From assembly GCA_038211615.1 (NCBI GenBank), contig JBBQVL010000012.1:11341-75340 (forward strand): a stretch of DNA of 64,000 nt, in the 5' to 3' direction. Shown one piece after another: positions 21,915-31,145 of the stretch. Source of the stretch: DASWJZ01 sp038211615. Its GTDB lineage: Bacteria > Pseudomonadota > Alphaproteobacteria > Rhizobiales > Afifellaceae. Under the pieces are notes generated by a model. That model was not told the DNA's origin, did not search any database, and worked only from the letters and a program-made list of their open reading frames with translations. A program made the position numbers and the translations under genes. The stretch's first letter is position 1, and each line of letters opens with the position of its first letter.

Positions 21915-22883
21915 ATGACGACCCGTAGCGAAACGATCTCAGACCCGACCTCCCCGACGCCGTCGCAGGCCAACATGCGGCGCAGCCTCTGGGTCGGCTA
22001 TGCCTTTGCCGCGACCGGCGCGGTGCTCTTCTCCACCAAGGCGATCTTCATCAAGCTCGCCTACGCGGAGGGCATCAATGCGGAGACGCTGCTTGCGCTC
22101 CGCATGCTCCTGTCGCTTCCCTTCTACGCCGCGATCGGGCTGGCTTCGGTGGCGGAGAGACGCCGGAGCGGAAGACCGCTTCCGGAGCGCGGGCTCGTTC
22201 TTCGCGCAGCCCTCATCGGCATGCTCGGATACTGGTTCGCGAGCTACACGGACTTCCTCGGCCTCGTTTACATCTCCGCCCAGTTCGAGCGGCTGATCCT
22301 CTTCACCTATCCGGCCTTCGTCGTGCTCTTCGGCGCGCTGTTCTTCGCGCAGCCGATACGCGCGCGCACGGTGGTCGGCATCGCTATCAGTTATTCCGGC
22401 CTGGTGCTGATCTTCGCCACCGACCGCAGCGCCGCGAGCGGCGATCTCGCGAGAGGTTCCGCGCTGGTGCTCTCCGCGGCAATCGCCTTCGCGCTCTACC
22501 AGCTCCTCGCAAAAGACCTGATCGGAAAAATCGGACCGCGGCTCTTCACCTGCATCGCCATGAGCGGCGCGGCGGCGGCGGCGCTCCTGCAATTCGCACT
22601 CCGGGAACCGCTCGCGAACATGATCGTCAGCCCGAAACTCTTCGGCTACGGCCTGCTGCTGGCGATCGGCGCGACGGTGCTCCCGTCGTTCCTGCTGAAC
22701 TTCGCCCTGCAGCGGATCTCGGCGCAGGCCAACGCGACCATCGGAACGCTGAGCCCCGTCGTCACCATCCTGCTCGCGGTCCTCATCCTCGGTGAGCACT
22801 TCAGCGTGCTCGATGCGATCGGCACGGCGCTGGTCATCGCCGGCGTCGGGTGGTTCACGCTCGCCGAGCGGCGTTCGGCATAG
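21915..22883 (+). CDS. EamA/DMT family transporter
   Basis: A 322-residue inner-membrane protein with about ten hydrophobic segments in two EamA repeats: the first from WVGYAFAATGAVLFSTKAIF, the second from GSALVLSAAIAFALYQLLAK. The C-terminal segment ends with GTALVIAGVGWFTLAERR. Drug/metabolite transporters of this group export amino acids, metabolites or drugs; the substrate cannot be read here. The xthA gene starts nine bases downstream, so the two may be co-transcribed. Confidence 0.9.
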   Translation: MTTRSETISDPTSPTPSQANMRRSLWVGYAFAATGAVLFSTKAIFIKLAYAEGINAETLLALRMLLSLPFYAAIGLASVAERRRSGRPLPERGLVLRAALIGMLGYWFASYTDFLGLVYISAQFERLILFTYPAFVVLFGALFFAQPIRARTVVGIAISYSGLVLIFATDRSAASGDLARGSALVLSAAIAFALYQLLAKDLIGKIGPRLFTCIAMSGAAAAALLQFALREPLANMIVSPKLFGYGLLLAIGATVLPSFLLNFALQRISAQANATIGTLSPVVTILLAVLILGEHFSVLDAIGTALVIAGVGWFTLAERRSA

Positions 22884-22892
22884 GCAGGGGCG

Positions 22893-23699
22893 ATGGCACG
22901 AAAGCCCGGCAAACGCGGCGCCATCCGGATCGCGACGTTCAACATCAACAACGTCAACCGCCGGCTCCCCAATCTCCTCGCCTGGCTCGCCGCGGCGCAG
23001 CCCGACATCGTTGCGCTGCAGGAGCTGAAGGCGCCGCAGAACTTCTTCCCGGCCTCCGCGCTGCGCGATGCCGGCTACGGCGCCGTGTGGCTCGGCGAGA
23101 AGACCTGGAACGGCGTCGCCATCCTGGCGCGCGGAAGCGAGCCGGTGTTGACCCGCACCGCGCTCCCCGGCGACCCCGGCGACAAGCAGAGCCGCTATAT
23201 CGAGGCGGCGGTCAGCGGCATGGTCGTGACGTCGATCTACCTGCCGAACGGCAACCCGCAGCCCGGCCCGAAGTTTGATTACAAGCTCGCCTGGTTCGAA
23301 CGGCTGATCGCCCATGCTGCCGGGCTTCTGGCGGCCGGCGTGCCCGTCATCCTCGCCGGCGACTACAACGTCGTGCCGACCCCCTTCGACATCTACCCTT
23401 CGAAATCCTGGGACAAGGACGCGCTGGTGCAGCCGCGGAGCCGCGCCGCTTTCGCCCGGCTCCTGCAGCAGGGCTGGACGGACTCGCTGCGGACCATCCA
23501 TCCCTCCGAGCCGATGTTCACCTTCTGGGACTACAAGCGCGACCGCTGGCGGCGCGATGCCGGCCTGCGGCTCGATCATCTTCTCCTCAGCCCCGACCTC
23601 GCGGAGCGACTCTCGGACGCCGGGGTCGATCGCGACGTGCGCGGCGAAGACGGGGCCAGCGACCACGCCCCGGCCTGGATCACGCTGCGCCCGCGCTGA
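22893..23699 (+). CDS. xthA: exodeoxyribonuclease III (AP endonuclease)
   Basis: A 268-residue exonuclease III/APE1-family enzyme for base-excision repair. Visible catalytic elements: Asn in ATFNINNVNRR, the metal-binding Glu in VALQELKAPQNFF, the D-x-N pair in LAGDYNVVPTPFD, DH in LRLDHLLLS and the SDH triad in GASDHAPAWITL. The protein is complete and convergent with glnE, which ends 14 bases away. Confidence 0.93.
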   Translation: MARKPGKRGAIRIATFNINNVNRRLPNLLAWLAAAQPDIVALQELKAPQNFFPASALRDAGYGAVWLGEKTWNGVAILARGSEPVLTRTALPGDPGDKQSRYIEAAVSGMVVTSIYLPNGNPQPGPKFDYKLAWFERLIAHAAGLLAAGVPVILAGDYNVVPTPFDIYPSKSWDKDALVQPRSRAAFARLLQQGWTDSLRTIHPSEPMFTFWDYKRDRWRRDAGLRLDHLLLSPDLAERLSDAGVDRDVRGEDGASDHAPAWITLRPR

Positions 23700-23712
23700 C
23701 GGAAGCTCCCGA

Positions 23713-26670
23713 CTAGATGGGCGGAACGCCCACGGCCACGCCGAGCACGCTTTCAAGCGCCGCCCGCGTCGCGACCTGCACCGCCGCGAGCCGCGCCTCC
23801 AGGTCTTCGAACGAGGCGATTCCGGAGCGCTCCTTGCCGACGCCGGAGTTCCTGAGCGCGCCGTCGGCGATCCCGACCATCAGCCGCCTCAGTGCCTCGG
23901 GCGCGGTATCCGGCGAGAATGCCTTCGGGTCGGCCACCCGCTCGATCTGCAGCAGCGCGCCCTGCAGCGCGGCCGAGAGCACCAGCCGCTCGCCATCGGC
24001 CGGATCGAGCCGGCCCTGGTCGGCGGCGCGCTCGAGCGACTGAAGCGTCGTCTCGCCGGCAATCCTGCCGAGCCCGCCGAGCACGAGGAACTGCGCGGCG
24101 AACTCGCAATCCATCAGCCCGCCGCGAACAAGCTTCACGTCGAACGGCCCGGCAGTCGCCTTCTCGCGCTCGATGCGGGCGCGCATCGATGCGACGTCCG
24201 CGGCGAGCGTCGCCGGATCGCGCTTCTTGGCGACGAGCGCATCCAGCACGCCGGAGACGCGCCGCATCAGCTCGGCGTCGCCGGCGATCGCCCGGCCGCG
24301 CGACATCGCCATGTGCTCCCAGGTCCAGGCTTCGTTCAGCTGATAGGCCGCGAACGCCTCGACATGCGTGGCGAGAGGCCCCGCGCGCCCCGATGGCCGC
24401 AGCCGAAGGTCCACCTCGTAGGCGACCCCCTCCGCCGTCGGCGCCGCGAGCGCCGCGGTCAGCCGCTGCGTCAGGCGCGCGTAATATTGCGAGGGCGGAA
24501 GCGGCCGTGCGCCGTCGGAGAGCGTATCGGGCGCGTGGTCATAGACGACGATCAGATCGAGATCGGAGCTCGCGGTCATCTCGCGGCAGCCAAGCCTCCC
24601 GAACGCCACGATCGCGGTGCGTCCGTCCGGCAGCCGCCCGTGGCGGCGGGCGAACTCCTCCTCTGTCCGCCTGAGCAGCGCGCGCACGACCGTCTCGGCG
24701 AGATCGGAGAACGCCCGGCCTGCGGCGCTCGGAGCGAGCGTTCCGTTCAGCAGCCCGACCGAGATGAGGAAGCGCCGCTCAGCGACGAAGAGCCGCGCGC
24801 GGTCGAGCACGTCCTCGTAGCGCCGCGCCTCGTTCAGCCCATGCTCCAGCGCCTCGGCCAGCTCGCCCGCACCGGCCGCTTCGCCGGACGCGCGCGGCGC
24901 AAGCAGCGCGTCGGCGACATGCGGCCGGCGCGCGAATATCTCGGCGAGCCGTGGCGCGGCGCTGAGGATCGTGGCGAGGAGATCGAGGAGACCGGGATTG
25001 TTGCGGAGCAGCGCGAAGAGCTGTGCGCCTGCCGGTAGCGCCTTCAGCAGGCTGTCGAAGGCGCGCACCGCGGCGTCCGGATTGCCGGCGCGCGAGAAGG
25101 CCTTCAGCAGCGCCGGAGTGATCTCCGTCAGGCTTTCCCGCGCGGCGGTCGATCGCATCGCGGCGAAGCGGCCGAAGTGCCATCCGCGCACCGTCTCCGT
25201 CACGCTTTCGGGCGTTGCGAAGCCGAGCTTGCGCAGCGTCTCCAGCGTCTCCGGGTCGTCCTCGCCGCCGGTGAAGACAAGGCTGCCGCCGGCGGTCGAA
25301 AGGTCCTCGGCGCTTTCGAACAGCTCCGAATAGCGGCGCGCGACAGTCTCCAGGATTGCTCTGAGATCCGCCTGGAAGGCGTCCGCATCGGGATAGCGCA
25401 TGAGGCGCGCGATCCGCGCCAGCTCCGCGGGTTCGGACGGCATCGTATGCGTCTGCTCGTCGCGCACCATCTGCAGCCGGTGCTCGACGTTGCGCAGCAC
25501 GCGATAGGCCGCGTCGAGCTCCTCGCGCGCCGCCGCGTCGATCCATCCCTTCTCGGTGAGCTTCGCCAGCATGTCGCCCGTGCGCGTGCCGCGCAGCGTG
25601 GGGTCGCGGCCGCCGGCGATGAGCTGCTGCGTCTGCACGAAGAATTCGATCTCGCGGATGCCGCCGCGCCCGCGCTTGATATCGTGTCCGAGCACGCGGA
25701 CGGTCGCGTGGCCGCGATGTACATGCACCTGGCGCTTGATCGAGTGGATGTCGGCGATCGCCGCGAAGTCGAGGTACTTGCGCCAGATGAACGGCGCCAG
25801 CTCGCCGATGAACGCCGCACCGGCGGCGATGTCGCCGGCCACCGCGCGCGCCTTGATGAGGGCCGCCCGCTCCCAGTTCTGCCCCATGCTCTCGTAGTAG
25901 AGCAGCGCCGCTTCCGAGGAGAGCGCTACGCGCGTTGCGCCCGGATCGGGGCGAAGCCGGAGATCGACGCGGAACACATAGCCGTCGGCGGTCCGCTCCT
26001 GCAGCAGCGTGACGAGCTGGCGCACGATCCGCACCCAGAAGGCGGAGGGCTCGCTCGCATCGGCAAGCCCCGGCGCATGCGGATCGAACAGCGCGATGAT
26101 GTCGATGTCGCTCGAATAGTTGAGCTCACCCGCGCCGTATTTCCCCATGCCGAGGATGAAGAAGCCCTTCGCCTCCCTGCCCCCGAGCCACCGCCCGGCA
26201 TGCGCCGCGTCGGCGAGCGCGAAGCGGAGCGCCGCCGCCAGCGCCGCGTCGGCAAAGGAGGTAAGGAGCGCGGTGACCGAATCCAGGTCGAGCGCCCCGG
26301 CGAGATCGGCGAGGCCGAGCGTCAGCGCCACGTCCTGCTTGGCCTGCCGCAGCGCCGCCATCGCATCGGTGCGCGCCGGCCACTCCCTCGCCGCCAGCCC
26401 GTCGACGATCCCCGCCACACGCGCTTCGGGCGCCGCGCTTAGGATCGCAGCAAGGCGGGGGAGGTCCTTCGCGGCAAGATCGAGGAGGTAGGGACAGTCT
26501 CCGAGGGCGTTGCCGAGGAACGCCGCGACACGCGGATCGCCGAGCGCGGCGTCAAGGCTCGTCGGCGCGTCCTGTCTTGCAGCCGCCTCCCGGAGGCGTT
26601 CGAGCGCGGCGGCGGAAGCAGGCGAGTCGGGGAGCGCCGCGATGCGGCGCGCGAGCGCCTCAGCCGGCAC
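23713..26670 (-). CDS. glnE: bifunctional glutamine synthetase adenylyltransferase/deadenylase
   Basis: A 985-residue enzyme that adenylylates and deadenylylates glutamine synthetase in response to PII and glutamine. It has two nucleotidyltransferase domains. The N-terminal deadenylase carries GMGKYGAGELNYSSDIDIIA near residue 175 and the C-terminal adenylylase carries AFGRLGCREMTASSDLDLIV near residue 700, each followed by a helical GlnD-PII-uridylylase-like domain. The start is GTG at 26670, overlapping the end of the histidine kinase gene by 11 bases. All elements look intact. Confidence 0.95.
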   Translation of the reverse strand: MPAEALARRIAALPDSPASAAALERLREAAARQDAPTSLDAALGDPRVAAFLGNALGDCPYLLDLAAKDLPRLAAILSAAPEARVAGIVDGLAAREWPARTDAMAALRQAKQDVALTLGLADLAGALDLDSVTALLTSFADAALAAALRFALADAAHAGRWLGGREAKGFFILGMGKYGAGELNYSSDIDIIALFDPHAPGLADASEPSAFWVRIVRQLVTLLQERTADGYVFRVDLRLRPDPGATRVALSSEAALLYYESMGQNWERAALIKARAVAGDIAAGAAFIGELAPFIWRKYLDFAAIADIHSIKRQVHVHRGHATVRVLGHDIKRGRGGIREIEFFVQTQQLIAGGRDPTLRGTRTGDMLAKLTEKGWIDAAAREELDAAYRVLRNVEHRLQMVRDEQTHTMPSEPAELARIARLMRYPDADAFQADLRAILETVARRYSELFESAEDLSTAGGSLVFTGGEDDPETLETLRKLGFATPESVTETVRGWHFGRFAAMRSTAARESLTEITPALLKAFSRAGNPDAAVRAFDSLLKALPAGAQLFALLRNNPGLLDLLATILSAAPRLAEIFARRPHVADALLAPRASGEAAGAGELAEALEHGLNEARRYEDVLDRARLFVAERRFLISVGLLNGTLAPSAAGRAFSDLAETVVRALLRRTEEEFARRHGRLPDGRTAIVAFGRLGCREMTASSDLDLIVVYDHAPDTLSDGARPLPPSQYYARLTQRLTAALAAPTAEGVAYEVDLRLRPSGRAGPLATHVEAFAAYQLNEAWTWEHMAMSRGRAIAGDAELMRRVSGVLDALVAKKRDPATLAADVASMRARIEREKATAGPFDVKLVRGGLMDCEFAAQFLVLGGLGRIAGETTLQSLERAADQGRLDPADGERLVLSAALQGALLQIERVADPKAFSPDTAPEALRRLMVGIADGALRNSGVGKERSGIASFEDLEARLAAVQVATRAALESVLGVAVGVPPI

Positions 26671-28072
26671 GGCCGGAAGCCGCTCCCGGCACGGTGAGGA
26701 TGGCGGCGAGGCCGGGCGCGTTGTCGCTCAGCTCGAGCTTGCCGCCGTGCAATTGCGCCACCGCCGAGACGAGGCTCAGGCCGAGCCCCGCGCCGGGCTT
26801 CGAGCGGCTCTCCTCCAGCCGCACGAACCGCTCCGTCACGCGCGGCCGGTCGGCCTCCGCGATGCCGGCGCCGTTGTCGGCGACGCGGAATGTCGCCACG
26901 CCTTTGTCCTCGCTGACCGAGATGGTCACCTCCGGCTTCTCGTTGCCCTCGTCGGCATATTTGATCGCGTTGTCAACGAGGTTGGCGAGCGCCTGGCTGA
27001 CCAGCTCGCGATTGGCGCGGACCATGATCGGCCCGGCGCTTTCGATGCGGAGCGTGACGCCGGCTTCCTCGGCGACCGGCTCGTAGAGCTCCAGCACGTC
27101 GCGGGCGACCCGCGCCGCGTCGAAGTCGGCGAACTCGGTCGCCGGAGCGCCGGCCTCTGCGCGTGCGATGAGCAGCAGCGCGTTGAAGGTGCGGATCAAC
27201 TGATCCGCCTCCTCGATCGTCGCGTGCAGCGCATCGCGATATTCGGGCTCGCTCCGCCCCTGCGCCAGGGCGCGCTCGACGCGGTTCCGCATGCGCGTCA
27301 GCGGCGTCTTCAGATCGTGGGCGATGTTGTCGGAGACCTGCTTCAGCCCGAGCATCAGGCGCTCGATGCGCGCCAGCATGGTGTTGAGGCTTTCGGCGAG
27401 CCGATCGAACTCGTCGCCCGTCCCGGTCACTTCTAGCCGGCCGGCAAGATCGCCCGCCACAAACCGCTGGCTCGTCTCGGCAATGGAATCGATTCTTTTC
27501 AATACCCGCCGCGAGACGAAGATCCAGGCTATGACGCCGAGTATCAGCATCAGGGCGACGGTGAGGATCAGCGAGCGCTGCACGACGCGGATGAGCGCGT
27601 CACGCTCCGACACGTCGCGACCGACCAGCACCCGCACGCCATCGGGAAACTGCACCACGCGGACGAGGGCTGTATGCGATCGCTGCGATCCCTGTTCGTC
27701 GCGCCACATATAGGGCACGACCTGCGCATCCGAACCGGCCTGGTCGAGGATGGCGACCGGCACTGTCTCCACGTTGCCGGCGATCCGCTTGCCGGCGGAA
27801 TCGGTTGCGAAGTAGAGGCTCGCGCCCGGCTGGCGGCTTCTGAACTCGATGACGCGGGTCAGGAGCGGCATGCCGCCGGCCTGATACTGGAGCGTCATGG
27901 CGCGCAGCTCCGAATCGACGGCCGCGCCCATCTGCGTTTCCAGGATGGCGTTCATGTTGCTCGCGATCGTGCCGATCAGGAAGACGGCGAAGATCGTGAA
28001 GACCGCGAGAAAAATGCCGGTGAGCTTGAAGGCGGTGGTGCGGAACAGCCGGAATGAACGCGGGCTAGGCAT
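26660..28072 (-). CDS. sensor histidine kinase with HAMP domain
   Basis: A 470-residue membrane kinase: first membrane segment about residues 14-37, a periplasmic sensor of roughly 130 residues, a second segment around 165-190 (LILTVALMLILGVIAWIFV) and a HAMP domain. The phosphoacceptor His is in IAHDLKTPLTRMRNRVERAL near residue 250, and the ATPase domain has N box NLVDNAIKYADEG, G1 DNGAGI and G2 GAGLGLSLVSA. It overlaps its response regulator upstream by 8 bases and glnE downstream by 11, so all three are probably co-transcribed. Confidence 0.9.
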   Translation of the reverse strand: MPSPRSFRLFRTTAFKLTGIFLAVFTIFAVFLIGTIASNMNAILETQMGAAVDSELRAMTLQYQAGGMPLLTRVIEFRSRQPGASLYFATDSAGKRIAGNVETVPVAILDQAGSDAQVVPYMWRDEQGSQRSHTALVRVVQFPDGVRVLVGRDVSERDALIRVVQRSLILTVALMLILGVIAWIFVSRRVLKRIDSIAETSQRFVAGDLAGRLEVTGTGDEFDRLAESLNTMLARIERLMLGLKQVSDNIAHDLKTPLTRMRNRVERALAQGRSEPEYRDALHATIEEADQLIRTFNALLLIARAEAGAPATEFADFDAARVARDVLELYEPVAEEAGVTLRIESAGPIMVRANRELVSQALANLVDNAIKYADEGNEKPEVTISVSEDKGVATFRVADNGAGIAEADRPRVTERFVRLEESRSKPGAGLGLSLVSAVAQLHGGKLELSDNAPGLAAILTVPGAASGRAG

Positions 28073-28742
28073 CGTCCCGCATCACGTAACCGGAGCCCCG
28101 CACCGTATGCAGCAGCGCCCGGTCGAAGCCCTTGTCGATCTTGGCCCGCAGCCGCGACATGTGCACGTCGATGACGTTGGTCTGCGGGTCGAAATGATAA
28201 TCCCAGACCTTCTCCAGCAGCATGGTGCGCGTCACCACCGTGCCGGCATTCTTCATCAGGTATTCGAGCAGACGGAATTCGCGCGGCTGCAGGATGATCG
28301 GGTCGCCGCCGCGATGCACCTTGCGCGCCAGCCGGTCGAGTTCCAGGTCGGCGACGCGATAGACCGTCTCCGCCTCCTTCGGTGCGCTTCGCCGCCCGAG
28401 CACCTCGACGCGCGCGAGAAGCTCGGAGAAGGCGTAGGGCTTGGGCAGATAGTCGTCGCCGCCGGCGCGGAGACCCGTCACCCGGTCGTCGACCTGGCCG
28501 AGCGCCGAGAGGATCAGCACCGGGACCCGGTTGCCGGATGACCTGAGTTCGGTGATCAGCGACAGCCCGTCCCGCTTCGGCAGCATCCGGTCCACGACGA
28601 GCACGTCGTAGCCCTCTCCCGCCGCGAGTTCGAAGCCGCTCTCCCCGTCATAGGCGCTGTCGGCGACATGGCCGGCCTCGCCCAGCGCCTTCACCAGGTA
28701 GTTCGCGGTTTCGCGATCGTCTTCGATGACGAGGATTCGCAT
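28065..28742 (-). CDS. OmpR-family response regulator
   Basis: A 225-residue regulator. The receiver domain (residues 1-115) begins MRILVIEDDRETANYLVKAL with acidic residues at 8-9, the phosphoacceptor Asp in VLVVDRMLPKRDG near 51 and the Lys in LPKPYAFSELLARVE near 102. A winged-helix domain follows (VHRGGDPIILQPREFRLLEY, NVIDVHMSRLRAKIDKG). I place the start at the ATG at 28742, where the receiver domain begins; the open frame continues to 28868 but the extra residues are unlike the family and cover a rhizobial repeat. It partners with the kinase it overlaps. Confidence 0.9.
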   Translation of the reverse strand: MRILVIEDDRETANYLVKALGEAGHVADSAYDGESGFELAAGEGYDVLVVDRMLPKRDGLSLITELRSSGNRVPVLILSALGQVDDRVTGLRAGGDDYLPKPYAFSELLARVEVLGRRSAPKEAETVYRVADLELDRLARKVHRGGDPIILQPREFRLLEYLMKNAGTVVTRTMLLEKVWDYHFDPQTNVIDVHMSRLRAKIDKGFDRALLHTVRGSGYVMRDDA

Positions 28743-28795
28743 GGTGTTGGGATAACCGGCTTCCATGGGTTTCGCCAGTTCCGGCCTCCTGGGCC

Positions 28796-28837
28796 TGATC
28801 CCGAAAAGTGGGAACCGCTTTTCGGATAGGGTCATGC
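28796..28837. repeat. short interspersed palindromic repeat typical of rhizobia
   Basis: The segment with core GAAAAGTGGGAACCGCTTTTC, flanked by CTGATCCC on the left and GGATAGGGTCATGC on the right, matches the short palindrome I know as very common in Rhizobium and Mesorhizobium genomes. The inner arms GAAAAG and CTTTTC can pair. It lies in the leader of the response regulator gene. Confidence 0.7.
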
Positions 28838-28891
28838 CCGAACAAACGAATAGAGCCGATCCGATCAATCGGAGGAGAGGCTCTATGACAA

Positions 28892-28915
28892 GGCGGGCCG
28901 CTTGCGCGGCCCGCC
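28892..28915 (-). terminator. hairpin downstream of degP
   Basis: Ten-bp perfect stem GGCGGGCCGC (28892-28901) with GCGGCCCGCC (28906-28915) and a four-base loop, about 65 bases after the degP stop in its direction of transcription. Only a weak T-rich tail follows (TTGTC), so termination strength is uncertain. Confidence 0.6.
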
Positions 28916-28978
28916 TGCTGAGATCCGGACGGAGTTGGGGGGCGACGTTCCGTCCGGTTCAGGTCTTGTCCGCCGGTG

Positions 28979-30508
28979 TCAGCCGCGCTCGAAGGGCACG
29001 CCGACGAAGCGGCTGCCATTCTGGCCCTGCACCCGGAAGAGCACTGCGTCGCGGCCTTGATCCTGCGCCGAGGCAACACCCGCCTCGACGTCGGCCACGC
29101 TGTTCACCGGCTTCGAGCCGACGGCGACGATGACGTCGCCCTTCTGCAGGCCCTTGTCGGCAGCCGGGCTTTCCTCGTCGACGCTCGCGACGCGGACGCC
29201 TTCGCCGTCAGGGTTCTGCTCGAGCGTGACGCCGAGTGCGGCCAGCGAACCGTGCTGGTCGGGAGTCGCGCTCTGGTCGTTGCTGTCGGCGCTCGCCACC
29301 TGGCTCTTGTCGAAGTCGTTCAGGTTGCCGAGCGTGACGTCGAGGCTCTGCTCATGCCCCTCGCGCATCACCGTCAGCTTGATCTTGGCGCCCGGCTCAA
29401 GCTTGGCGATCGTCTCCGAAAGCTCCTTCGGACCCGCCACGTCGGTGCCGTTCACCTTGGTGATGATGTCGCCGGTCTTCACCCCGGCGCCTTCGGCCGG
29501 ACCATGCGAGGTCGCGTCCGCCACGATGGCGCCGTGCGTGTTTTCGATGCCGAGGCTCTTCGCGATATCATCGGTGACCGGCTGGATCTGGACACCGAGC
29601 CAGCCACGCGTGACAACGCCGCGATCCTTCAGGTCGCCGACGATCTCGGACACCGTGCTCGCCGGGATCGCGAAGGCGATGCCGACATTGCCGCCGGAGG
29701 GCGAGAAGATCGCGGTGTTCACGCCGACGACCTCGCCGTGGATGTTGAAGGTCGGGCCGCCGGAATTACCGCGGTTCACCGGCGCATCGATCTGCAGGAA
29801 GTTGTCGTAGGGGCCCGAGCCGATGTCGCGGCCTTCGGCCGAGATGATGCCGGCGGTGACCGTGCCGCCAAGGCCGAACGGGTTGCCGACCGCCAGCACC
29901 CACTGTCCCACCTTGGGCTGGTCGGTAGCGAACTTCACGTATTTGAAGTCGTGGCCTTCGACCTTCAGAAGCGCGAGGTCGGTGCGCACGTCCTTGCCGA
30001 TCAGCTTGGCGTCGAGCTCGCGCCCGTCATCCATCAGCACCGTGTAGCCCGTGCCGTCCTCGACCACATGCGCGTTGGTGACGAGGTAGCCGTTGTCGGT
30101 GATGAAGAAGCCGGAACCCTGGCTCATGCCGTGGCGCGGATGGAACGGCTCGCGGTTGTCGCCCGGATTGTCACCCTGGCCCTGGTCGCCGGGCATCTGG
30201 AAGCGGCGGAAGAATTCCTGCAGGCCGGGGGGAAGGTCCTCCATGCCCTGCGGCGCGCTGCGGTCCGATACCGCCGCGACCTCGGTCTTGACCTGCACGC
30301 TCACGACGGCCGGCGCGACCTGCTCGACGATCGCCGAGAAGTCCGCCGGCGCGACAGCGTCGACCCTGACCGGATCGGCAAACGCCATGTGGCTGTTGGA
30401 GAGGAGAGCACCGCCGGCGGCGCCAGCGACGCCGAGGGTGAAGACGCTGGCGAGCAGCGCATTGCGGATGCGCCGGGCTCGCGTGGTCGGATGGGCGACG
30501 TTCGTCAT
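28979..30508 (-). CDS. degP: Do family periplasmic serine protease DegP/HtrA
   Basis: A 509-residue periplasmic protease and chaperone. After a membrane/signal segment (LLASVFTLGVAGAAGGALLS), the trypsin-like domain has its catalytic His in LVTNAHVVEDG, Asp in RTDLALLKVEG and Ser in NRGNSGGPTFNIHG, followed by two PDZ domains (GWLGVQIQPVTDDIAKSLGI and the C-terminal one with GDVIVAVGSKPVNSVADVEA). I use the ATG at 30508 because the signal sequence begins just after it; the longer frame to 30598 reads through a hairpin. Its place after ccmH is conserved in rhizobia. Confidence 0.93.
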   Translation of the reverse strand: MTNVAHPTTRARRIRNALLASVFTLGVAGAAGGALLSNSHMAFADPVRVDAVAPADFSAIVEQVAPAVVSVQVKTEVAAVSDRSAPQGMEDLPPGLQEFFRRFQMPGDQGQGDNPGDNREPFHPRHGMSQGSGFFITDNGYLVTNAHVVEDGTGYTVLMDDGRELDAKLIGKDVRTDLALLKVEGHDFKYVKFATDQPKVGQWVLAVGNPFGLGGTVTAGIISAEGRDIGSGPYDNFLQIDAPVNRGNSGGPTFNIHGEVVGVNTAIFSPSGGNVGIAFAIPASTVSEIVGDLKDRGVVTRGWLGVQIQPVTDDIAKSLGIENTHGAIVADATSHGPAEGAGVKTGDIITKVNGTDVAGPKELSETIAKLEPGAKIKLTVMREGHEQSLDVTLGNLNDFDKSQVASADSNDQSATPDQHGSLAALGVTLEQNPDGEGVRVASVDEESPAADKGLQKGDVIVAVGSKPVNSVADVEAGVASAQDQGRDAVLFRVQGQNGSRFVGVPFERG

Positions 30509-30537
30509 GACTTTTCGAAACTCCCTTGGATTAAAGG

Positions 30538-30564
30538 GGTCCGCCCCTTTCTCAGGGGCGGACC
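30538..30564 (-). terminator. hairpin between ccmH and degP
   Basis: Perfect 10-bp stem GGTCCGCCCC (30538-30547) with GGGGCGGACC (30555-30564), seven-base loop. On the minus strand it is followed by CCTTTAATCC, so it may end or attenuate the ccm transcript before degP. Confidence 0.6.
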
Positions 30565-30695
30565 GGAGGTCTGCGCCGGCGGCCTTGGGGGGCAACAACC
30601 GCCTGCGCAGTTCTCTATCTAGGGAGTGTCGCCTTACGACGCGGTGTCCGTCGCGTTAATTGTTGGTAAGGTTCAGGCAAAACCCGGGGGCGGGT

Positions 30696-31145
30696 TCAGC
30701 GCTGCTCCTCCCTAAGGATGCGCGCGAGGTTCTCCTCCTCCGATCCCGAGAGATTCGGCGCGGTGGCAAGCGGTCGCCGGAATCGCATCAGGGCAATGAA
30801 CGCCCCCGCAACGAGCACGAGGGCCGGCGTCAGCCACAGCAACAGCGTCCCCACCTCGAACGGCGGCTTGAGCAAAATGAAGTCGCCATAGCGCGCGACG
30901 AGATAGGACCGCACCGCATCGTCGCTGTCGCCATCCTTCAACCGCTCGCGCACCAGGAGCCGCAGGTCGCGCGCCAGCGGCGCATCGGAATCGTCGATCG
31001 ACTGATTCTGGCAGACGAGGCAGCGCAGCCCCTCCGATATGTCTCGCGCCCGCGCCTCGAGAACGGGATCGGCGAGCTGCTCGTCGGGCTGCACCGCAAA
31101 GGCGGGCGAGCAGAGGAGAAGAAGAAGCAGCGCGAGACGGATCAC
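30696..31145 (-). CDS. ccmH: cytochrome c-type biogenesis protein CcmH (CycL)
   Basis: A 149-residue periplasmic, membrane-anchored thiol oxidoreductase of the heme lyase complex. It begins with a signal peptide (VIRLALLLLLLCSPAFAV), has the redox motif in LRCLVCQNQSIDDSDAPLAR (C-x-x-C), and one membrane segment near the end (GTLLLWLTPALVLVAGAFIA). The start is GTG at 31145, overlapping the ccmF stop (GTGA). A long open frame continues upstream in this phase but is a shadow of ccmF. Confidence 0.93.
   Translation of the reverse strand: MIRLALLLLLLCSPAFAVQPDEQLADPVLEARARDISEGLRCLVCQNQSIDDSDAPLARDLRLLVRERLKDGDSDDAVRSYLVARYGDFILLKPPFEVGTLLLWLTPALVLVAGAFIALMRFRRPLATAPNLSGSEEENLARILREEQR

Noticed and set aside
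21939..23756. 605-codon minus-strand open frame
   Set aside because: Antisense to the EamA and xthA genes, both of which have clear family motifs.
28976..30622. 548-codon plus-strand open frame
   Set aside because: Antisense shadow of degP, whose protease and PDZ motifs are unambiguous.
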